A stretch of 64,000 nucleotides of DNA from Verrucomicrobiales bacterium (GCA_029213065.1 JARGPH010000013.1:71827-135826), one strand, 5' to 3'; shown: positions 17,273 to 27,066, counted from the stretch's first letter. The notes: generated by a model not told the origin, from the sequence alone. Numbers and translations: made by a program.

Positions 17273-18073
17273 TTAAGCTTCCGCTTTCTTCCAGAAGGGA
17301 GTCTTCGTTTCCGAAGATTTCTTTTTGGAAGTCGGAGCCGGTTTCTTTTTCTCCGGTTTCTTCGTGGCAGGCTTTTGAGCTGCAGGTTTTCTCGTGGTCG
17401 AAGTGGTGGGAGCGTTGGCCTTGATTCCACGGTGGATTTTCCGGCTCCAGCCGCGCATCGCGCCCTGAGCCTGTCCCCATTTTTCAAGACTGCCGGGTTG
17501 GAGCTTGCCGCCTTTCAAACGATCGACCATGGCGTAGAGCTGCCTGCGGGAGCGGGAATCGACGACTTCCGCTTCGATGGATGCGCTGCCGGCTCCAAGT
17601 GCTTCTTTCTTTTCGCTGAGGACCTGAACGGCGGTAGCGGCGACGCCGACGTAAGGCATGTAGTTCACTGCAAAAAGTGCGGGATTGCTGGGGCGCAGTT
17701 CGGTGAGCGCCGCCCGGACCGCGAGCGTATTATACCCGCGGCGTTTCGTGATTTCGTAGCTCTTGCCGAGTTCTTTTTCGAGAATGTCCTCAAATTGTTC
17801 GGCGAGCTTCTCGCTCTCTTCGCGGGTGGCGTATTTGATTTTCGGATCCTTATTTTTGGTTGGGATCACTTTTACGTCTTCAATGATTACTTTCGTGTAT
17901 CGCTTGAGACGTTCAGGATCGCCGGCACGAACGAGAGAGGGATTGCCGAGTGGGCCCGTTTGAGTTTCGAGACCGCGGTAGGAACTGAGGTAATGACGTT
18001 TGTCAGGCTCTGTCGTTTCGCAACTGATGAGAAGGGAAAGAGGCAAAAAGAGGAGAGCGCGCTGAATTACCAT
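17273..18073 (-). CDS. DUF3313-like lipoprotein with Lys-rich C-terminal tail
   Basis: A 266-residue lipoprotein; the signal ends in LISC with the lipidated Cys at residue 18. The central part, with YRGLETQTG, KVIIEDVKVIP, a long helix, then ASIEAEVVDSRSRRQLYAMVD, matches the layout of the DUF3313 family of envelope lipoproteins of unknown role. From about residue 222 the protein becomes a Pro/Ala/Lys-rich tail with repeated KPA and KKP units, likely disordered and possibly binding acidic glycans or peptidoglycan (inference). It is convergent with the upstream sulfatase. Bases 18074-18253 beyond it carry no gene, only an AT-rich stretch with short palindromes. Confidence 0.75.
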   Translation of the reverse strand: MVIQRALLFLPLSLLISCETTEPDKRHYLSSYRGLETQTGPLGNPSLVRAGDPERLKRYTKVIIEDVKVIPTKNKDPKIKYATREESEKLAEQFEDILEKELGKSYEITKRRGYNTLAVRAALTELRPSNPALFAVNYMPYVGVAATAVQVLSEKKEALGAGSASIEAEVVDSRSRRQLYAMVDRLKGGKLQPGSLEKWGQAQGAMRGWSRKIHRGIKANAPTTSTTRKPAAQKPATKKPEKKKPAPTSKKKSSETKTPFWKKAEA

Positions 18074-18253
18074 GCACTTGGTTCGCGCAAATACAGCGCT
18101 CCTGCAAATGGAAAATTAAGGTGTTCGTAATTTATTGAAATTCAATGTTTGTCCGGAGCCTCCCGAACGTGGTGGGGGAGGGGCAAGCGTTAAGGGGCGC
18201 ACGAAGGTAGTGGGCACGCTTTGTTTTGAATTATCTATAAAATCTATAGATAT

Positions 18254-20830
18254 CTAGTGCGTTATCGCTTTTCCGAGTACGTCGAGATCGTGTATAGACC
18301 AATAGAGCGAGTGTTTCCCGGTCTGGGTGATCTTAACAAATTTGGCAGGGCTCTTTTCGAAATCGATCTCTGTGACGGCGCTGTTGCCTTTGGCATCTTT
18401 GATTTTGCGACTCCAGTTCCTGCCGTCTTCGGAGATCTCAACCTGGTAGCCGCGCGGGTAGTCGTTTCTCGATGAGGCAGCGTTCAGTTTCAGGCCGCTG
18501 ACGAGCGCCGGTTCCGCTAACTCGATTTGAAACCACATTCCGTTGCTCATGCTTTTCCCGGTCGTCCATCGTGTTTTCAAATCTCCATCAACGCTGTTTC
18601 CGAGGTCTTCGGAGCCATGGCTCGCGGTCAGTTTCCATTCGGCTTTTCCCGCGAGGGTTTGGGGAACGGAGGCTAACAACTCTTCCTCAGTCCATGGCGT
18701 TTTGCGTGACGGGTTTGCCGCCCGCACCCGGGAGACCTCTTCCGTGGAGATAAAGCCGAGGCTGTGTCCGAAGCTGTTGCGAATATAGGAAAGGACATCG
18801 GCGACCCACTCGTCTCCGTTTGATTCCATCGAGATCATTTCACCCGGATAGGTCTTGCCGTTGATGGGGCCGGTGAGGCCATGCATGACCACTTTGGTCG
18901 CCATGTCGCGATGACCGGAGAGAATCGATGAATCGACAAAGGATGGCGCGAGTGTTGTCCCTGTTCCGGGTAGCGGCGTGCCTTTGCCGTCGGCCCCGTG
19001 GCAGGCGAAACAAAGAGCTCCGTAGATCGCCTCCCCTTTCTTATACTGGCTGAGTTGATGCGGGGTGAGCTTTTTTTGAGTTGCCTGCCCGCCGGTCAGC
19101 ATCTGTTTCCCGAACTCCTGCACGCCGCGCGCCTGATTTGAAGCCATTGTGGTTTCAATGAGTTCCTTGTGGTCTTTCCATTTGAGGAGCTTTGCGGTGA
19201 GGAGCGCCTGAACGGCGACATCGGCGTCCTCGTCTTTCGCGAGAGTGCGAACCATTTCCGTAAGGGAGTCGTCACCGCTTTTGAGCAGGGTCTCGCTCAC
19301 CCGGATTGCGGCGCGTCTCACTTGCGGGTGGGAGTCTTTTCCGGCGGCTTCGATGATTTCTGCCGTTGCCGCGCCGAGTCCTTCGAGGGTCCAGAGGGCG
19401 TGCATTCTTGTGAGGTAGTTTTCGCTGCTGCTTGCGAGGGAGGCGAGCGCGGGGGCGACCGACTGATCACCTTTGAGGATGAGCAGTTTTTGAGCGGTAT
19501 CTCTCCACCAGCCGTTGGGGTGTTCAAGGTGTGCAACTAACTCGGCGGGCGATTCGTCGAGCATATTCGGTTTGGGGCCGCGCTCGAAGTCGTCATGAAC
19601 GAGTCGGTAGATGCGTCCGTGTCCGATGTTTTTATCAAACTGATACTGGTCGATGACGCCTCTCAAGTAGGAGCCCGGCTTGGTCCAGTTTCCCTGCTGA
19701 ATGATGCCGCGATACATATCGACGATATAGAGACAACCATCGGGAGCGGTTACCATATTCACGGCGCGGAAATTGGGATCGGTTGAGCGGATGAACTCGT
19801 CTTTGTCATAGGCGTTCTTGAGATAGGTGACGCCTTCTTTGACCTCTACTTTGCTGCGGCGAATCAATCGACCCACCGGCTCGGAGAAGAGCAGGTCACC
19901 TTGCAAATCTGCGGGGAGCCGGTCCCCGCGGAAGACTTCCTCGCCGCAGGTTGCCGTGAAATGGTTGAGCGTTTTATCCTCGGGGCGAAACCGGATGTCC
20001 CCTCCCTGAACATCAGGGATACCCACGAGCGGAAACACTTCCCGATAAGCGATGGTATACTGATCTTTGACGTTGAACTGACCGTAAACGATTGGCTGCT
20101 GAAAGTTGAGAGGACCAAGCTCACCCCCGGCGTTCACGAACCAGGGTTTCCCGTGGTTGTCCTGAGTGAGGCCCCATTGCCCGCCGTTGGGGGCGGTTGG
20201 TTCTTTGAGGGCAGGGCCGTTCGGATTGTAGCGCAACCGATAAGCGTTATAGGTCGTGTAAAGCCAATTGTCCATCGACCAGATCAGGCCGCTGGGTTGA
20301 TGCTCCATGTTTCCGCCGCGGTCGCCGCCTTTGTAGAAGAGCGTTTTCTCATCTGCGACGCCGTCCCCGTCGGTGTCTCGATAGGAGAAGATGTCGAGGG
20401 TGTTCGTTTCCTGCACGAGGAGCCTGTCGTCGAGCGGGAGGATCTGGCGGGGGAGAAGAAGGTTGTCGATAAAGATGGAGTGCTTGTCCATTTTTCCATC
20501 GCCATTGGTGTCTTCGTGCATGGAGACGCAGCTGGTGGGTTCCTGCTCACCGGTGGCATCGGCGTCCTGCATGTAGGTGCGCATCTCCGCGACGAACATG
20601 CGCCCGTTCCCGTCAAAGGCGCAGACAACCGGCTCCTTAATGATGGGATCTCCAACGACGAGCTCCAGATGGTAGCCTTCGGGAAGTTGAAAGGTCTTAA
20701 CGCTTTCCTCGAAAGAAAGTATTGGAATCGGGTCGAGCTTCGGGGGCGATTCATCGGTCCCGGCAGCATGGCCGAAAGAGAAAATGCTCACTGCGAGAAG
20801 CAGGTTCAGAAGGGTGGATTTTCGGATCAT
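18254..20830 (-). CDS. PVC-type exported dehydrogenase-like protein: propeller, HEAT repeats, cytochrome c, F5/8-C domain
   Basis: An 858-residue protein with a Sec signal (MIRKSTLLNLLLAVSIFSFGHA). Residues 45-400 form a beta-propeller of the PQQ/glucose dehydrogenase-like type (LPEGYHLELVVGDP, FDGNGRMFVAEMRTY). Residues 425-560 are HEAT-like repeats. A c-type cytochrome domain carries the haem-binding CFACH motif near residue 608. The last 130 residues resemble an F5/8 type C (discoidin) carbohydrate-binding domain (WFQIELAEPALVSGLKL). This architecture is characteristic of Planctomycetes and Verrucomicrobia. It probably oxidises a sugar and passes electrons to the respiratory chain in the periplasm (inference). 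A second copy type is found at 51415-54042, but without the discoidin domain. Confidence 0.88.
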   Translation of the reverse strand: MIRKSTLLNLLLAVSIFSFGHAAGTDESPPKLDPIPILSFEESVKTFQLPEGYHLELVVGDPIIKEPVVCAFDGNGRMFVAEMRTYMQDADATGEQEPTSCVSMHEDTNGDGKMDKHSIFIDNLLLPRQILPLDDRLLVQETNTLDIFSYRDTDGDGVADEKTLFYKGGDRGGNMEHQPSGLIWSMDNWLYTTYNAYRLRYNPNGPALKEPTAPNGGQWGLTQDNHGKPWFVNAGGELGPLNFQQPIVYGQFNVKDQYTIAYREVFPLVGIPDVQGGDIRFRPEDKTLNHFTATCGEEVFRGDRLPADLQGDLLFSEPVGRLIRRSKVEVKEGVTYLKNAYDKDEFIRSTDPNFRAVNMVTAPDGCLYIVDMYRGIIQQGNWTKPGSYLRGVIDQYQFDKNIGHGRIYRLVHDDFERGPKPNMLDESPAELVAHLEHPNGWWRDTAQKLLILKGDQSVAPALASLASSSENYLTRMHALWTLEGLGAATAEIIEAAGKDSHPQVRRAAIRVSETLLKSGDDSLTEMVRTLAKDEDADVAVQALLTAKLLKWKDHKELIETTMASNQARGVQEFGKQMLTGGQATQKKLTPHQLSQYKKGEAIYGALCFACHGADGKGTPLPGTGTTLAPSFVDSSILSGHRDMATKVVMHGLTGPINGKTYPGEMISMESNGDEWVADVLSYIRNSFGHSLGFISTEEVSRVRAANPSRKTPWTEEELLASVPQTLAGKAEWKLTASHGSEDLGNSVDGDLKTRWTTGKSMSNGMWFQIELAEPALVSGLKLNAASSRNDYPRGYQVEISEDGRNWSRKIKDAKGNSAVTEIDFEKSPAKFVKITQTGKHSLYWSIHDLDVLGKAITH

Positions 20831-20978
20831 TGAGTGGAGGCCGTTTTAAGCGGGCTATTCGATACCATGCTGGAAGGGGCGCTCGCAAGGGGCATCTAGT
20901 GGCGTGAATCCAGCGCGAATTTCCGGCAAACGGGATTTGTTGAGGCTGTTCGGGGAAATCGGCTTAAGGTCGCCGACG

Positions 20979-21632
20979 ATGTCTCTTGAAATTTTGTATC
21001 AGGATCAATGGCTCGTCGTGGTTAACAAGCCCGCTGGAATGCTGGTTCATGCAGGCCGTGACCCGGAGCCCGATGATCAAATCGCGATGAAGGTGGTTCG
21101 CGACCAGCTCGGGCAGCGGGTCGGGACGGTCCATCGACTCGATCGCCCGACTTCCGGCGTGCTCCTTTTTGCGTTGGATACGGTGATCGAGGCTGAGTTG
21201 CGGCAGCAGTTCGAAGATCAGATCGTAAGCAAAAAGTACGTGGCGGTCGTGTCGGGTGAATCTCCGGAGGCATGGATTTCCGAGGAGAAATTGCAGAAAG
21301 ACGAAGGTGAACCCTATCGCGATGCCAAAACCGGGTTCGTGCGCGAGCGGGTCGTCGAAGTTTCGGGGGAAGTTTTTTCGGTTCTTTCGGTGTCGCCGCA
21401 GTCGGGGCGCTATCACCAGATCCGGAAGCACTTGCACGGAGCAGGTTTTCCAATTGTGGGCGATTACCTCTATGGTGAAGTCGCTGAAATGGAACGGATA
21501 GCCGCGCTCATCGGGCAGCCCCGTTTGATGCTTCACGCCCACCGCTTATCCTTCTTTCATCCTGTGGAAGGACTGGAAATCGAAGTGTCAGCGAGCTTGC
21601 CGGATCGATTCACTCCCTTTGCGAGCGTTTAA
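20979..21632 (+). CDS. RluA-family pseudouridine synthase, TruC-like
   Basis: A 217-residue RNA-modifying enzyme that isomerises uridine to pseudouridine. I set the start at the ATG at 20979, because MSLEILYQDQWLVVVNKPAG matches the start of TruC, which modifies U65 of some tRNAs; an upstream ATG would add 25 unlike residues. The catalytic motif HRLDRPTSG has the essential aspartate at residue 55, and SGRYHQIRKHLHGAGFPIVGD is the second family signature. There is no S4 domain, as expected for TruC/RluA. RluA or another RluA-type specificity cannot be excluded. It stands alone between two glycan-related genes. Confidence 0.87.
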   Translation: MSLEILYQDQWLVVVNKPAGMLVHAGRDPEPDDQIAMKVVRDQLGQRVGTVHRLDRPTSGVLLFALDTVIEAELRQQFEDQIVSKKYVAVVSGESPEAWISEEKLQKDEGEPYRDAKTGFVRERVVEVSGEVFSVLSVSPQSGRYHQIRKHLHGAGFPIVGDYLYGEVAEMERIAALIGQPRLMLHAHRLSFFHPVEGLEIEVSASLPDRFTPFASV

Positions 21633-21639
21633 AAACCGG

Positions 21640-21667
21640 TTCCATGATGCCGTTTTTGTGTTATAAT
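21640..21667 (+). promoter_or_regulatory. Likely sigma-70 type promoter for the 53-residue ORF
   Basis: A perfect TATAAT at 21662-21667 lies 16 bp after TTCCAT (weak -35, 21640-21645), about 30 bp before a strong ribosome binding site. It overlaps the region just after the pseudouridine synthase stop codon. Confidence 0.5.
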
Positions 21668-21699
21668 TTCCATAATTAAACACAAATGGAGGTAATTTA

Positions 21700-21861
21700 A
21701 TGGGATTTATTTTTACGATGATTGTGTCGACCGTCTTCGGGGTGGTCGGTCTCTGGATAGGAAATTTTTTCGGAATGGCTGCCGGGCTCGCGCTCAGTAC
21801 TGTTGCCAGCCTTGTCGGCTACTACTACGGTTACAAGTGGAACCGTGAGTATTTCTGTTAG
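21700..21861 (+). CDS. 53-residue membrane miniprotein with strong Shine-Dalgarno
   Basis: A short protein beginning MGFIFTMIVSTVFGVVG. It has two hydrophobic stretches, one at about residues 4-20 and one at 24-45. The second is rich in Gly/Ala/Ser (GMAAGLALSTVASLVGYYYG) and looks like a glycine-zipper membrane helix. The tail is KWNREYFC. A TGGAGGT Shine-Dalgarno sequence lies 6 bases before the ATG, the best in the window, and a TATAAT promoter lies just upstream, so I believe it is translated. It overlaps the end of the next minus-strand gene by 4 bases. No family is recognised; glycine-zipper proteins often act in membrane stress or as small regulators (weak analogy). Confidence 0.65.
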   Translation: MGFIFTMIVSTVFGVVGLWIGNFFGMAAGLALSTVASLVGYYYGYKWNREYFC

Positions 21862-23312
21862 GGCTCAGACCGACCTGTCGCTTTCGTGAAGCGATAGGAG
21901 TAGAGGTCGCATTCCCGGAGGGAGAATTTCAACTGCACTGTCTTTCCTGCGAGTGAGGAAAGATCGCTTCCGTTTATCCAGGATGCTTTCAGTGCGATTC
22001 CGTCGCCAAAAAGGGGAGCACTGCTTTCCAGTTCAAAGCCGGTAACCGGCTCTCCGGCAGCGTTCTGTATTTCGGTTTTTACGAAGCCCGCCGCGCTCGT
22101 GCTCACGTTGAGTTCGAGTGTGTCGCCGGAAAAGGTGAAGGGTTTCGTCAGCAATTCGCCCGGTGCTGAGCCGGCGTGTGCTGATACGAATCCATCGGTT
22201 CTCAAGACGTAACGGTCACCGCTCCGGTGATAGATCGAGATCTCGGCAGGGCCGGTCGGGTGCACCCCGAGGGCCACGTAGTTGGCGCGGTTTTCCCAGC
22301 GCTTCGGATCGAGACCGGGGCGGATAAAGGCTTCCGTAAAGTGGCGGTCATAGTGGTCGGAACCTGCCCGTGTCGACATGAGCAGGATATCGGTGGCATT
22401 GCGCTCTGAGGAGAGTCCGTTTCCATCACTGCCCCGTCCCGGAATGTAGCGGGTCGGCAGGGCGATGTAGAGGTGGGGTGCCCGGAAGTAGGGATGAGTC
22501 TGAGTTGTGTAAAGATGCTCGCCCGGAAGATTGGGATTCATCGCAACGGGTTTTGTCCAGGATTTGAAATCCTTCGAGGTGGTTCGGCTGACGCTGCGGA
22601 GGCGCTCCGGGTCGGTCCAGGTGCGGAAGTAGGAGACGTATTGTTGCTCCGCTTCTGACCAGAATGAGACGTTGGCGGAATCAAAGGCGTGACGCCATTC
22701 CTGTTCGTAGGGGATCACCTCGGAGCCTTTCGTCCAGTGAATACCATCGGGGGAGGTGAAGGCGTAGAGCCCTTTTCCGGTGACATCCATGGTGCGCTTG
22801 TCGCCGGGGCCGGGATGGCCGGAGAGTGCTTTGAATTTTTCCGCAGGATCGACGCCGGGACGATTGTCGAGAAAGGGAACGAAGTTGTGCAGCAGGCCCG
22901 GTTGATTGATCAGGATCGCATTGTTTTCCTTTGAGCCGGCGATCTCGTGGATGCCGAGTTTTGGAAAAGTCCATTCATGTCCGTCCCTGCTTTCGGCGTA
23001 GGACACCATCTCGCCTCCTTCCGCATCGTCGGTTACGGTGAAGTCAGGGTTGTGATCTTTCCAATAGGCGCGAAAGAGATCGCCGTCTTTGATCACCGTG
23101 ATGTAGTGCCGGACCGGAAGAGGTGACTCGGGGCGGGGGGCTTTTACCGGTTCGTGAAGTCGAAAGCTCACCTCACTGGTGGATTGAACGAGAGAGTGAT
23201 CGAGAAACAGTTCGAGACGTGAGCCGATCGAAGCCGGTTCCTCACCGGCAATCGCCATTTCTGTGCCTGCGGTCGTGATGAAAATTCCGACGACGAGATA
23301 AAGGATACGCAT
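21858..23312 (-). CDS. Exported five-bladed-propeller glycoside hydrolase-like protein
   Basis: A 484-residue exported protein; the first 22 residues are a signal peptide (MRILYLVVGIFITTAGTEMAIA). The body has repeated strand-loop units (FLDHSLV, WKDHNPDF, YAESRDGHEWTFPKLG, YAFTSPDGIHWTKG) like the five-bladed propellers of GH43/GH32-related families. Aspartates and a DSANVSFWSEAEQQYVSYFRT stretch are usual in such proteins. The C-terminal 100 residues look like an all-beta accessory module. Verrucomicrobia carry many such uncharacterised relatives. Catalytic residues and substrate cannot be assigned from the sequence alone. Its stop overlaps the miniprotein gene on the other strand. Confidence 0.7.
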   Translation of the reverse strand: MRILYLVVGIFITTAGTEMAIAGEEPASIGSRLELFLDHSLVQSTSEVSFRLHEPVKAPRPESPLPVRHYITVIKDGDLFRAYWKDHNPDFTVTDDAEGGEMVSYAESRDGHEWTFPKLGIHEIAGSKENNAILINQPGLLHNFVPFLDNRPGVDPAEKFKALSGHPGPGDKRTMDVTGKGLYAFTSPDGIHWTKGSEVIPYEQEWRHAFDSANVSFWSEAEQQYVSYFRTWTDPERLRSVSRTTSKDFKSWTKPVAMNPNLPGEHLYTTQTHPYFRAPHLYIALPTRYIPGRGSDGNGLSSERNATDILLMSTRAGSDHYDRHFTEAFIRPGLDPKRWENRANYVALGVHPTGPAEISIYHRSGDRYVLRTDGFVSAHAGSAPGELLTKPFTFSGDTLELNVSTSAAGFVKTEIQNAAGEPVTGFELESSAPLFGDGIALKASWINGSDLSSLAGKTVQLKFSLRECDLYSYRFTKATGRSEP

Positions 23313-23461
23313 GGAATGAGAATGTCATTTTGCATTTCTGTTTCAATTCCGAAACCACCGTGAAGCCGGAATCGCGGTGCGGAATGTGGAGTGCGAGCTC
23401 TCTTGCAAAACGATTGCGGAACCGGCCATTCCTTTGTAACCTCGACCGATAGAACTGATTA

Positions 23462-24256
23462 ATGAAAACCTGTCATTTTTTCCTTATTTGCCTCGCCGTG
23501 CTATTCGCGGGCTGCACCGATCTTAGCAAAGTTGAGCGGGATGATGAGGAGGAGCCGCTGGAACCGGTCCCGCCAGTGGTTGAAGCCCCGGAAGTGGAGG
23601 TGAAAGTAACTCAGCAAACGATTAAATACCCTTTCGAAAGGGTGATTAAAGATTTAAGTGGCAGGAGTATTGAGGCCACTGTGCTGGCGAAGTTGGATTC
23701 CAAAATTGGATTCGAGAAAGTCAGCGGAATGCAGAAGTTTATTCTCCCTCTGGATCGCCTCAGTGAGGAGGATCAGACTTTCTTCAACGGCGTATATGAC
23801 GGTGGTGATTTCGAGTTTGTCTCGGAAGCGATCTCCAAATCAGCTCGACTTGGGAATCGCGAAGCGATTTGGCACCGTGATGTCGACAGTGCCGAACGGG
23901 AGGCGGAAAAACTGGATCTGCCCAGATTGACTTTGTTTCTCATTGCTGGTGATCCGCAAAGCGAGGCTCTTGAAAAGGATCTCTTATTTTCAAGGCCCTT
24001 CCGTCAATGGGCCGGTCAAAACCTGGTCCTTTGCGCCATTCCGGTGGAACCGTTTAAATCAAAGATGGCGATCACAAGCGTGATGGCCCAAAACCGGAAA
24101 GTGGCCGAAAATTACAACGTGACGGAAGAGGCAACGATTGCGCTGAACCTTCCGGGTGAAGAGGATTTTCACCGGTTATATTTGAAAGATTCCCCAAGTG
24201 TCGAAGATGTGATGAAAGGGGTCGAGGGAATTCTGAAAAAGAAGAAAAAGCGTTAG
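23462..24256 (+). CDS. SHD1/thioredoxin-like lipoprotein with poly-Lys end
   Basis: A 264-residue lipoprotein; the lipobox LFAGC puts the lipid on Cys18. After an acidic, proline-rich linker there is a short domain (DLSGRSIEATVLAKLDS, then FILPLDRLSEEDQTFF) that matches the SLA1-homology/SHD1 layout common in PVC bacteria. The C-terminal half (LTLFLIAGDPQSEALEKDLLF, then AENYNVTEEATIALNLPG) resembles a thioredoxin fold but has no CxxC, so redox activity is unlikely. The protein ends in KKKKKR. Likely envelope-located; role unknown. Confidence 0.65.
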   Translation: MKTCHFFLICLAVLFAGCTDLSKVERDDEEEPLEPVPPVVEAPEVEVKVTQQTIKYPFERVIKDLSGRSIEATVLAKLDSKIGFEKVSGMQKFILPLDRLSEEDQTFFNGVYDGGDFEFVSEAISKSARLGNREAIWHRDVDSAEREAEKLDLPRLTLFLIAGDPQSEALEKDLLFSRPFRQWAGQNLVLCAIPVEPFKSKMAITSVMAQNRKVAENYNVTEEATIALNLPGEEDFHRLYLKDSPSVEDVMKGVEGILKKKKKR

Positions 24257-24471
24257 GGCGCTCCGCCTCGGAAAGGGTGGCGCGACGATACCCTGGAAGC
24301 GTCAGGTTGCAGGCGATCGGAAAAGCTGAAGAGGGCGGGAGTGATTCTGTTTCCGCAGTAAAGGTCCGTCATTGACGATAAGCTGGGCACAGGAAACCGG
24401 ACCGATTGGGGAGATTTTTCTTCTCATGCCGGAGTGGCTTTGCGAAGATTCGTCATTCCGGTCTTTGCATC

Positions 24472-27066
24472 ATGAATCGCAATCAATTCCTTCTTCTTCT
24501 CTTCGCGCTTACGATCGGAGCTCCCGCTCTTTTCGCCGCTCCTCTCAGCGCACCGATTGTGAAATCTGACCTCGTGTTTGAAGAAGCGGATGGGTATGTC
24601 GCCGTTGAGGCTGAGCATTTCCTGAAGCAGGAGAAAGCCGATGTGCGCGCTTGGTATTTGACGACCGAGGAGCTGACTCCCGAATTGCAGCCCGACGCCG
24701 ATCCACCTCATGTCGAAGGAGCGAGTGGCGGAGGCTATTTGGAGATTCTTCCTGATACCCGCAGGGATCACGGTGAAAAGTTGATCGCCGGTGAGAATTT
24801 TATGAACGAGCCGGGGAAAATGGCGATTCTCAGTTACCGGGTTCATTTCATCAAGCCGGGAAAATACTACGTTTGGGCTCGCACTCACTCTACGGGAACA
24901 GAGGATAATGGATTGCACGTCGGAGTTGACGGAACCTGGCCCGATTCCGGCCAGCGAATGCAGTGGACCGGGAAAAACAAGTGGAAATGGGGAAGCAGGC
25001 AGCGAACCGAAAAGGTCCACTCGGGTGTTCCCGGAATTCTATTCCTCGATATTGAAAAGGCAGGTGAACATACGATTCAGTTTTCGATGCGGGAAGACGG
25101 CTTCGAGTTTGATCAATGGCTCATGACGACAGACCCGGATTTTGTGCCTCCGGCAGGACCGGCGAAGTTGAGTGAAGCAAAATCGGGAGAGGTGCCTGCA
25201 GCGTTTCCTGTGGGGGTAAAAGTAGAAGGGAAATCCAGCCAGAGCAGGCGGGGGCCGGATGGTTCCGGTGCCGTCGCCATTTCCGGCGAGCTGCAGCAGT
25301 GGCATGATATCACTCTGGATTTGGACGGGCCTTTTGCTGATGAGAGGGACACGAGCCCCAACCCTTTCATGGACTACCGGCTCGAGGTGACCTTCACGCA
25401 TGAGTCCGGCGCCTCTTATCGCGTTCCCGGCTATTTTGCCGCTGACGGCAATGCAGGTGAGTCCTCCGCCGAATCGGGAAGTCTGTGGCGTGCGCATTTT
25501 GCCCCCGATCTCGTGGGGGAGTGGAATTACGCGGTAAGTTTCCGGGCAGGCGAACGCGTCGCGATTGATGCGGATGCGGAATCGAAAGCGCTCTCACCGT
25601 TCCATGGCAAAAAGGGCTCCTTTACCGTCCTCGCATCGGATAAGACCGGTCGTGATTTCCGGGGGAAGGGGCGCCTCGGGTATGTGGGGAAACATCAGCT
25701 CCAGCACCTTGGCACGGGTGAGTATTTTCTGAAGGCGGGAGCGGACGCGCCCGAGACGTTTCTCGGCTACGCTGACTTTGATGGAGCTGTGGCCGGAAAG
25801 CCGGGCAAGGTTCCTCTGAAAACGTGGAGCGCTCACGTGCAGGACTGGAGTGAGGGTGACCCGCATTGGCAGGGTGGCAAGGGGAAGGGGATGATCGGCG
25901 CGATCAATTACCTCTCAGGCAAAGGCTGCAACGTCTTCTCTTTTCTCACCTACAATGCCGGCGGGGACGGCGACAATGTCTGGCCTTTTGTGGAGCGGGA
26001 TGAAAAATTTCACTACGACTGTTCCAAGCTTGATCAGTGGAATCTCGTATTCGATCACGCGACCGTGAAAGGGATGTATCTGCATTTTAAAATGCAGGAA
26101 ACCGAGAATGACGATCATCGCAAAGGGCATAAGAAACCCGGCGAGGGAAAGGTTCCCACTTCGCTGGATGGAGGGGATCTCGGCGATGAACGGAAACTCT
26201 ACTGTCGTGAGTTGATCGCGCGTTTCGGTCATCATCTCGCGCTGAATTGGAACCTCGGGGAAGAGAACACGCAGTCCACTGAGCAGCAAATCGCGATGGC
26301 TGAATACATCGCCGAAACCGATCCCTACGATCATCTCATCGTGGTGCATACCTACCCGGATCAGCAGGATAAAGTCTACCGACCTCTGCTCGGAGACGCT
26401 TCCCCGCTTCGCGGTGCCTCTTTGCAGAACAGCAGCATCCGGGACTGTCACAGGCAGATTGTAAAATGGACACGAGCCTCAGCGGACGCGGGGGTTCCCT
26501 GGGTTGTCTCCTTTGATGAGCCGGGCAACGCATCGGAAGGGATGCCCGCCGATCCGGGGTATCCGGGGATGCCGGATGATTTTGACAATCCCAGTGTCGA
26601 CGATACGAGGAAATTTGTTCTCTGGGGATCGTTGCTGGGAGGGGCTGGCGGCGTCGAATATTACTTTGGCTACAAGCTTCCTCAGAACGATCTCATTTGT
26701 GAGGACTGGCGATCACGTGATTTGAGCTGGGGCTATTGCAACATCGCCCTCCGCTTTTTTGAAGAGGAAGCCATCCCCGTCGGCGAGATGCGGAATGCCG
26801 ACGAGCTGATTGGAAATACCGAACACGACAATTCCGGCTATTGCTTTGCCAAAGCAGGGAAGCTGTACCTCGTTTATCTGCCCAACGGCGGGGAACGGGT
26901 CCTCGATCTCTCCGACGCATCGGACGATTTTGAACTGCGTTGGTTCAATCCCCGCGACGGTAGTCTGCAGGCTGAGAGCGTTCTCTTGAAGGGCGGAATC
27001 GAAAAAAGCGTCCTCTCGGCACCGGACTCCAAGGACGATTGGCTCGCGGTCATTAAAAAGAAATAG
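24472..27066 (+). CDS. Exported DUF5060 glycoside-hydrolase-like protein with N-terminal carbohydrate-binding module
   Basis: An 864-residue protein from the ATG at 24472, which gives a good signal peptide (MNRNQFLLLLFALTIGAPALFA); upstream codons are not signal-like. Residues 30-220 are a carbohydrate-binding or Gib-like module (GYVAVEAEHFL, YYVWARTHSTG). Residues 265-380 resemble DUF5060 (DLDGPFADE, FTHESGASYRVPGYF, GEWNYAVSF). A TIM-barrel part follows (GCNVFSFLTYNAGGDGDNVW, NWNLGEENTQ, PWVVSFDEPGNA), in which the paired acidic residues could be catalytic. The C-terminus matches the collagen-binding-like end of DUF4038/DUF5060 proteins. It most likely cleaves or binds a complex glycan outside the cell. 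The protein ends in IKKK. Confidence 0.75.
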   Translation: MNRNQFLLLLFALTIGAPALFAAPLSAPIVKSDLVFEEADGYVAVEAEHFLKQEKADVRAWYLTTEELTPELQPDADPPHVEGASGGGYLEILPDTRRDHGEKLIAGENFMNEPGKMAILSYRVHFIKPGKYYVWARTHSTGTEDNGLHVGVDGTWPDSGQRMQWTGKNKWKWGSRQRTEKVHSGVPGILFLDIEKAGEHTIQFSMREDGFEFDQWLMTTDPDFVPPAGPAKLSEAKSGEVPAAFPVGVKVEGKSSQSRRGPDGSGAVAISGELQQWHDITLDLDGPFADERDTSPNPFMDYRLEVTFTHESGASYRVPGYFAADGNAGESSAESGSLWRAHFAPDLVGEWNYAVSFRAGERVAIDADAESKALSPFHGKKGSFTVLASDKTGRDFRGKGRLGYVGKHQLQHLGTGEYFLKAGADAPETFLGYADFDGAVAGKPGKVPLKTWSAHVQDWSEGDPHWQGGKGKGMIGAINYLSGKGCNVFSFLTYNAGGDGDNVWPFVERDEKFHYDCSKLDQWNLVFDHATVKGMYLHFKMQETENDDHRKGHKKPGEGKVPTSLDGGDLGDERKLYCRELIARFGHHLALNWNLGEENTQSTEQQIAMAEYIAETDPYDHLIVVHTYPDQQDKVYRPLLGDASPLRGASLQNSSIRDCHRQIVKWTRASADAGVPWVVSFDEPGNASEGMPADPGYPGMPDDFDNPSVDDTRKFVLWGSLLGGAGGVEYYFGYKLPQNDLICEDWRSRDLSWGYCNIALRFFEEEAIPVGEMRNADELIGNTEHDNSGYCFAKAGKLYLVYLPNGGERVLDLSDASDDFELRWFNPRDGSLQAESVLLKGGIEKSVLSAPDSKDDWLAVIKKK

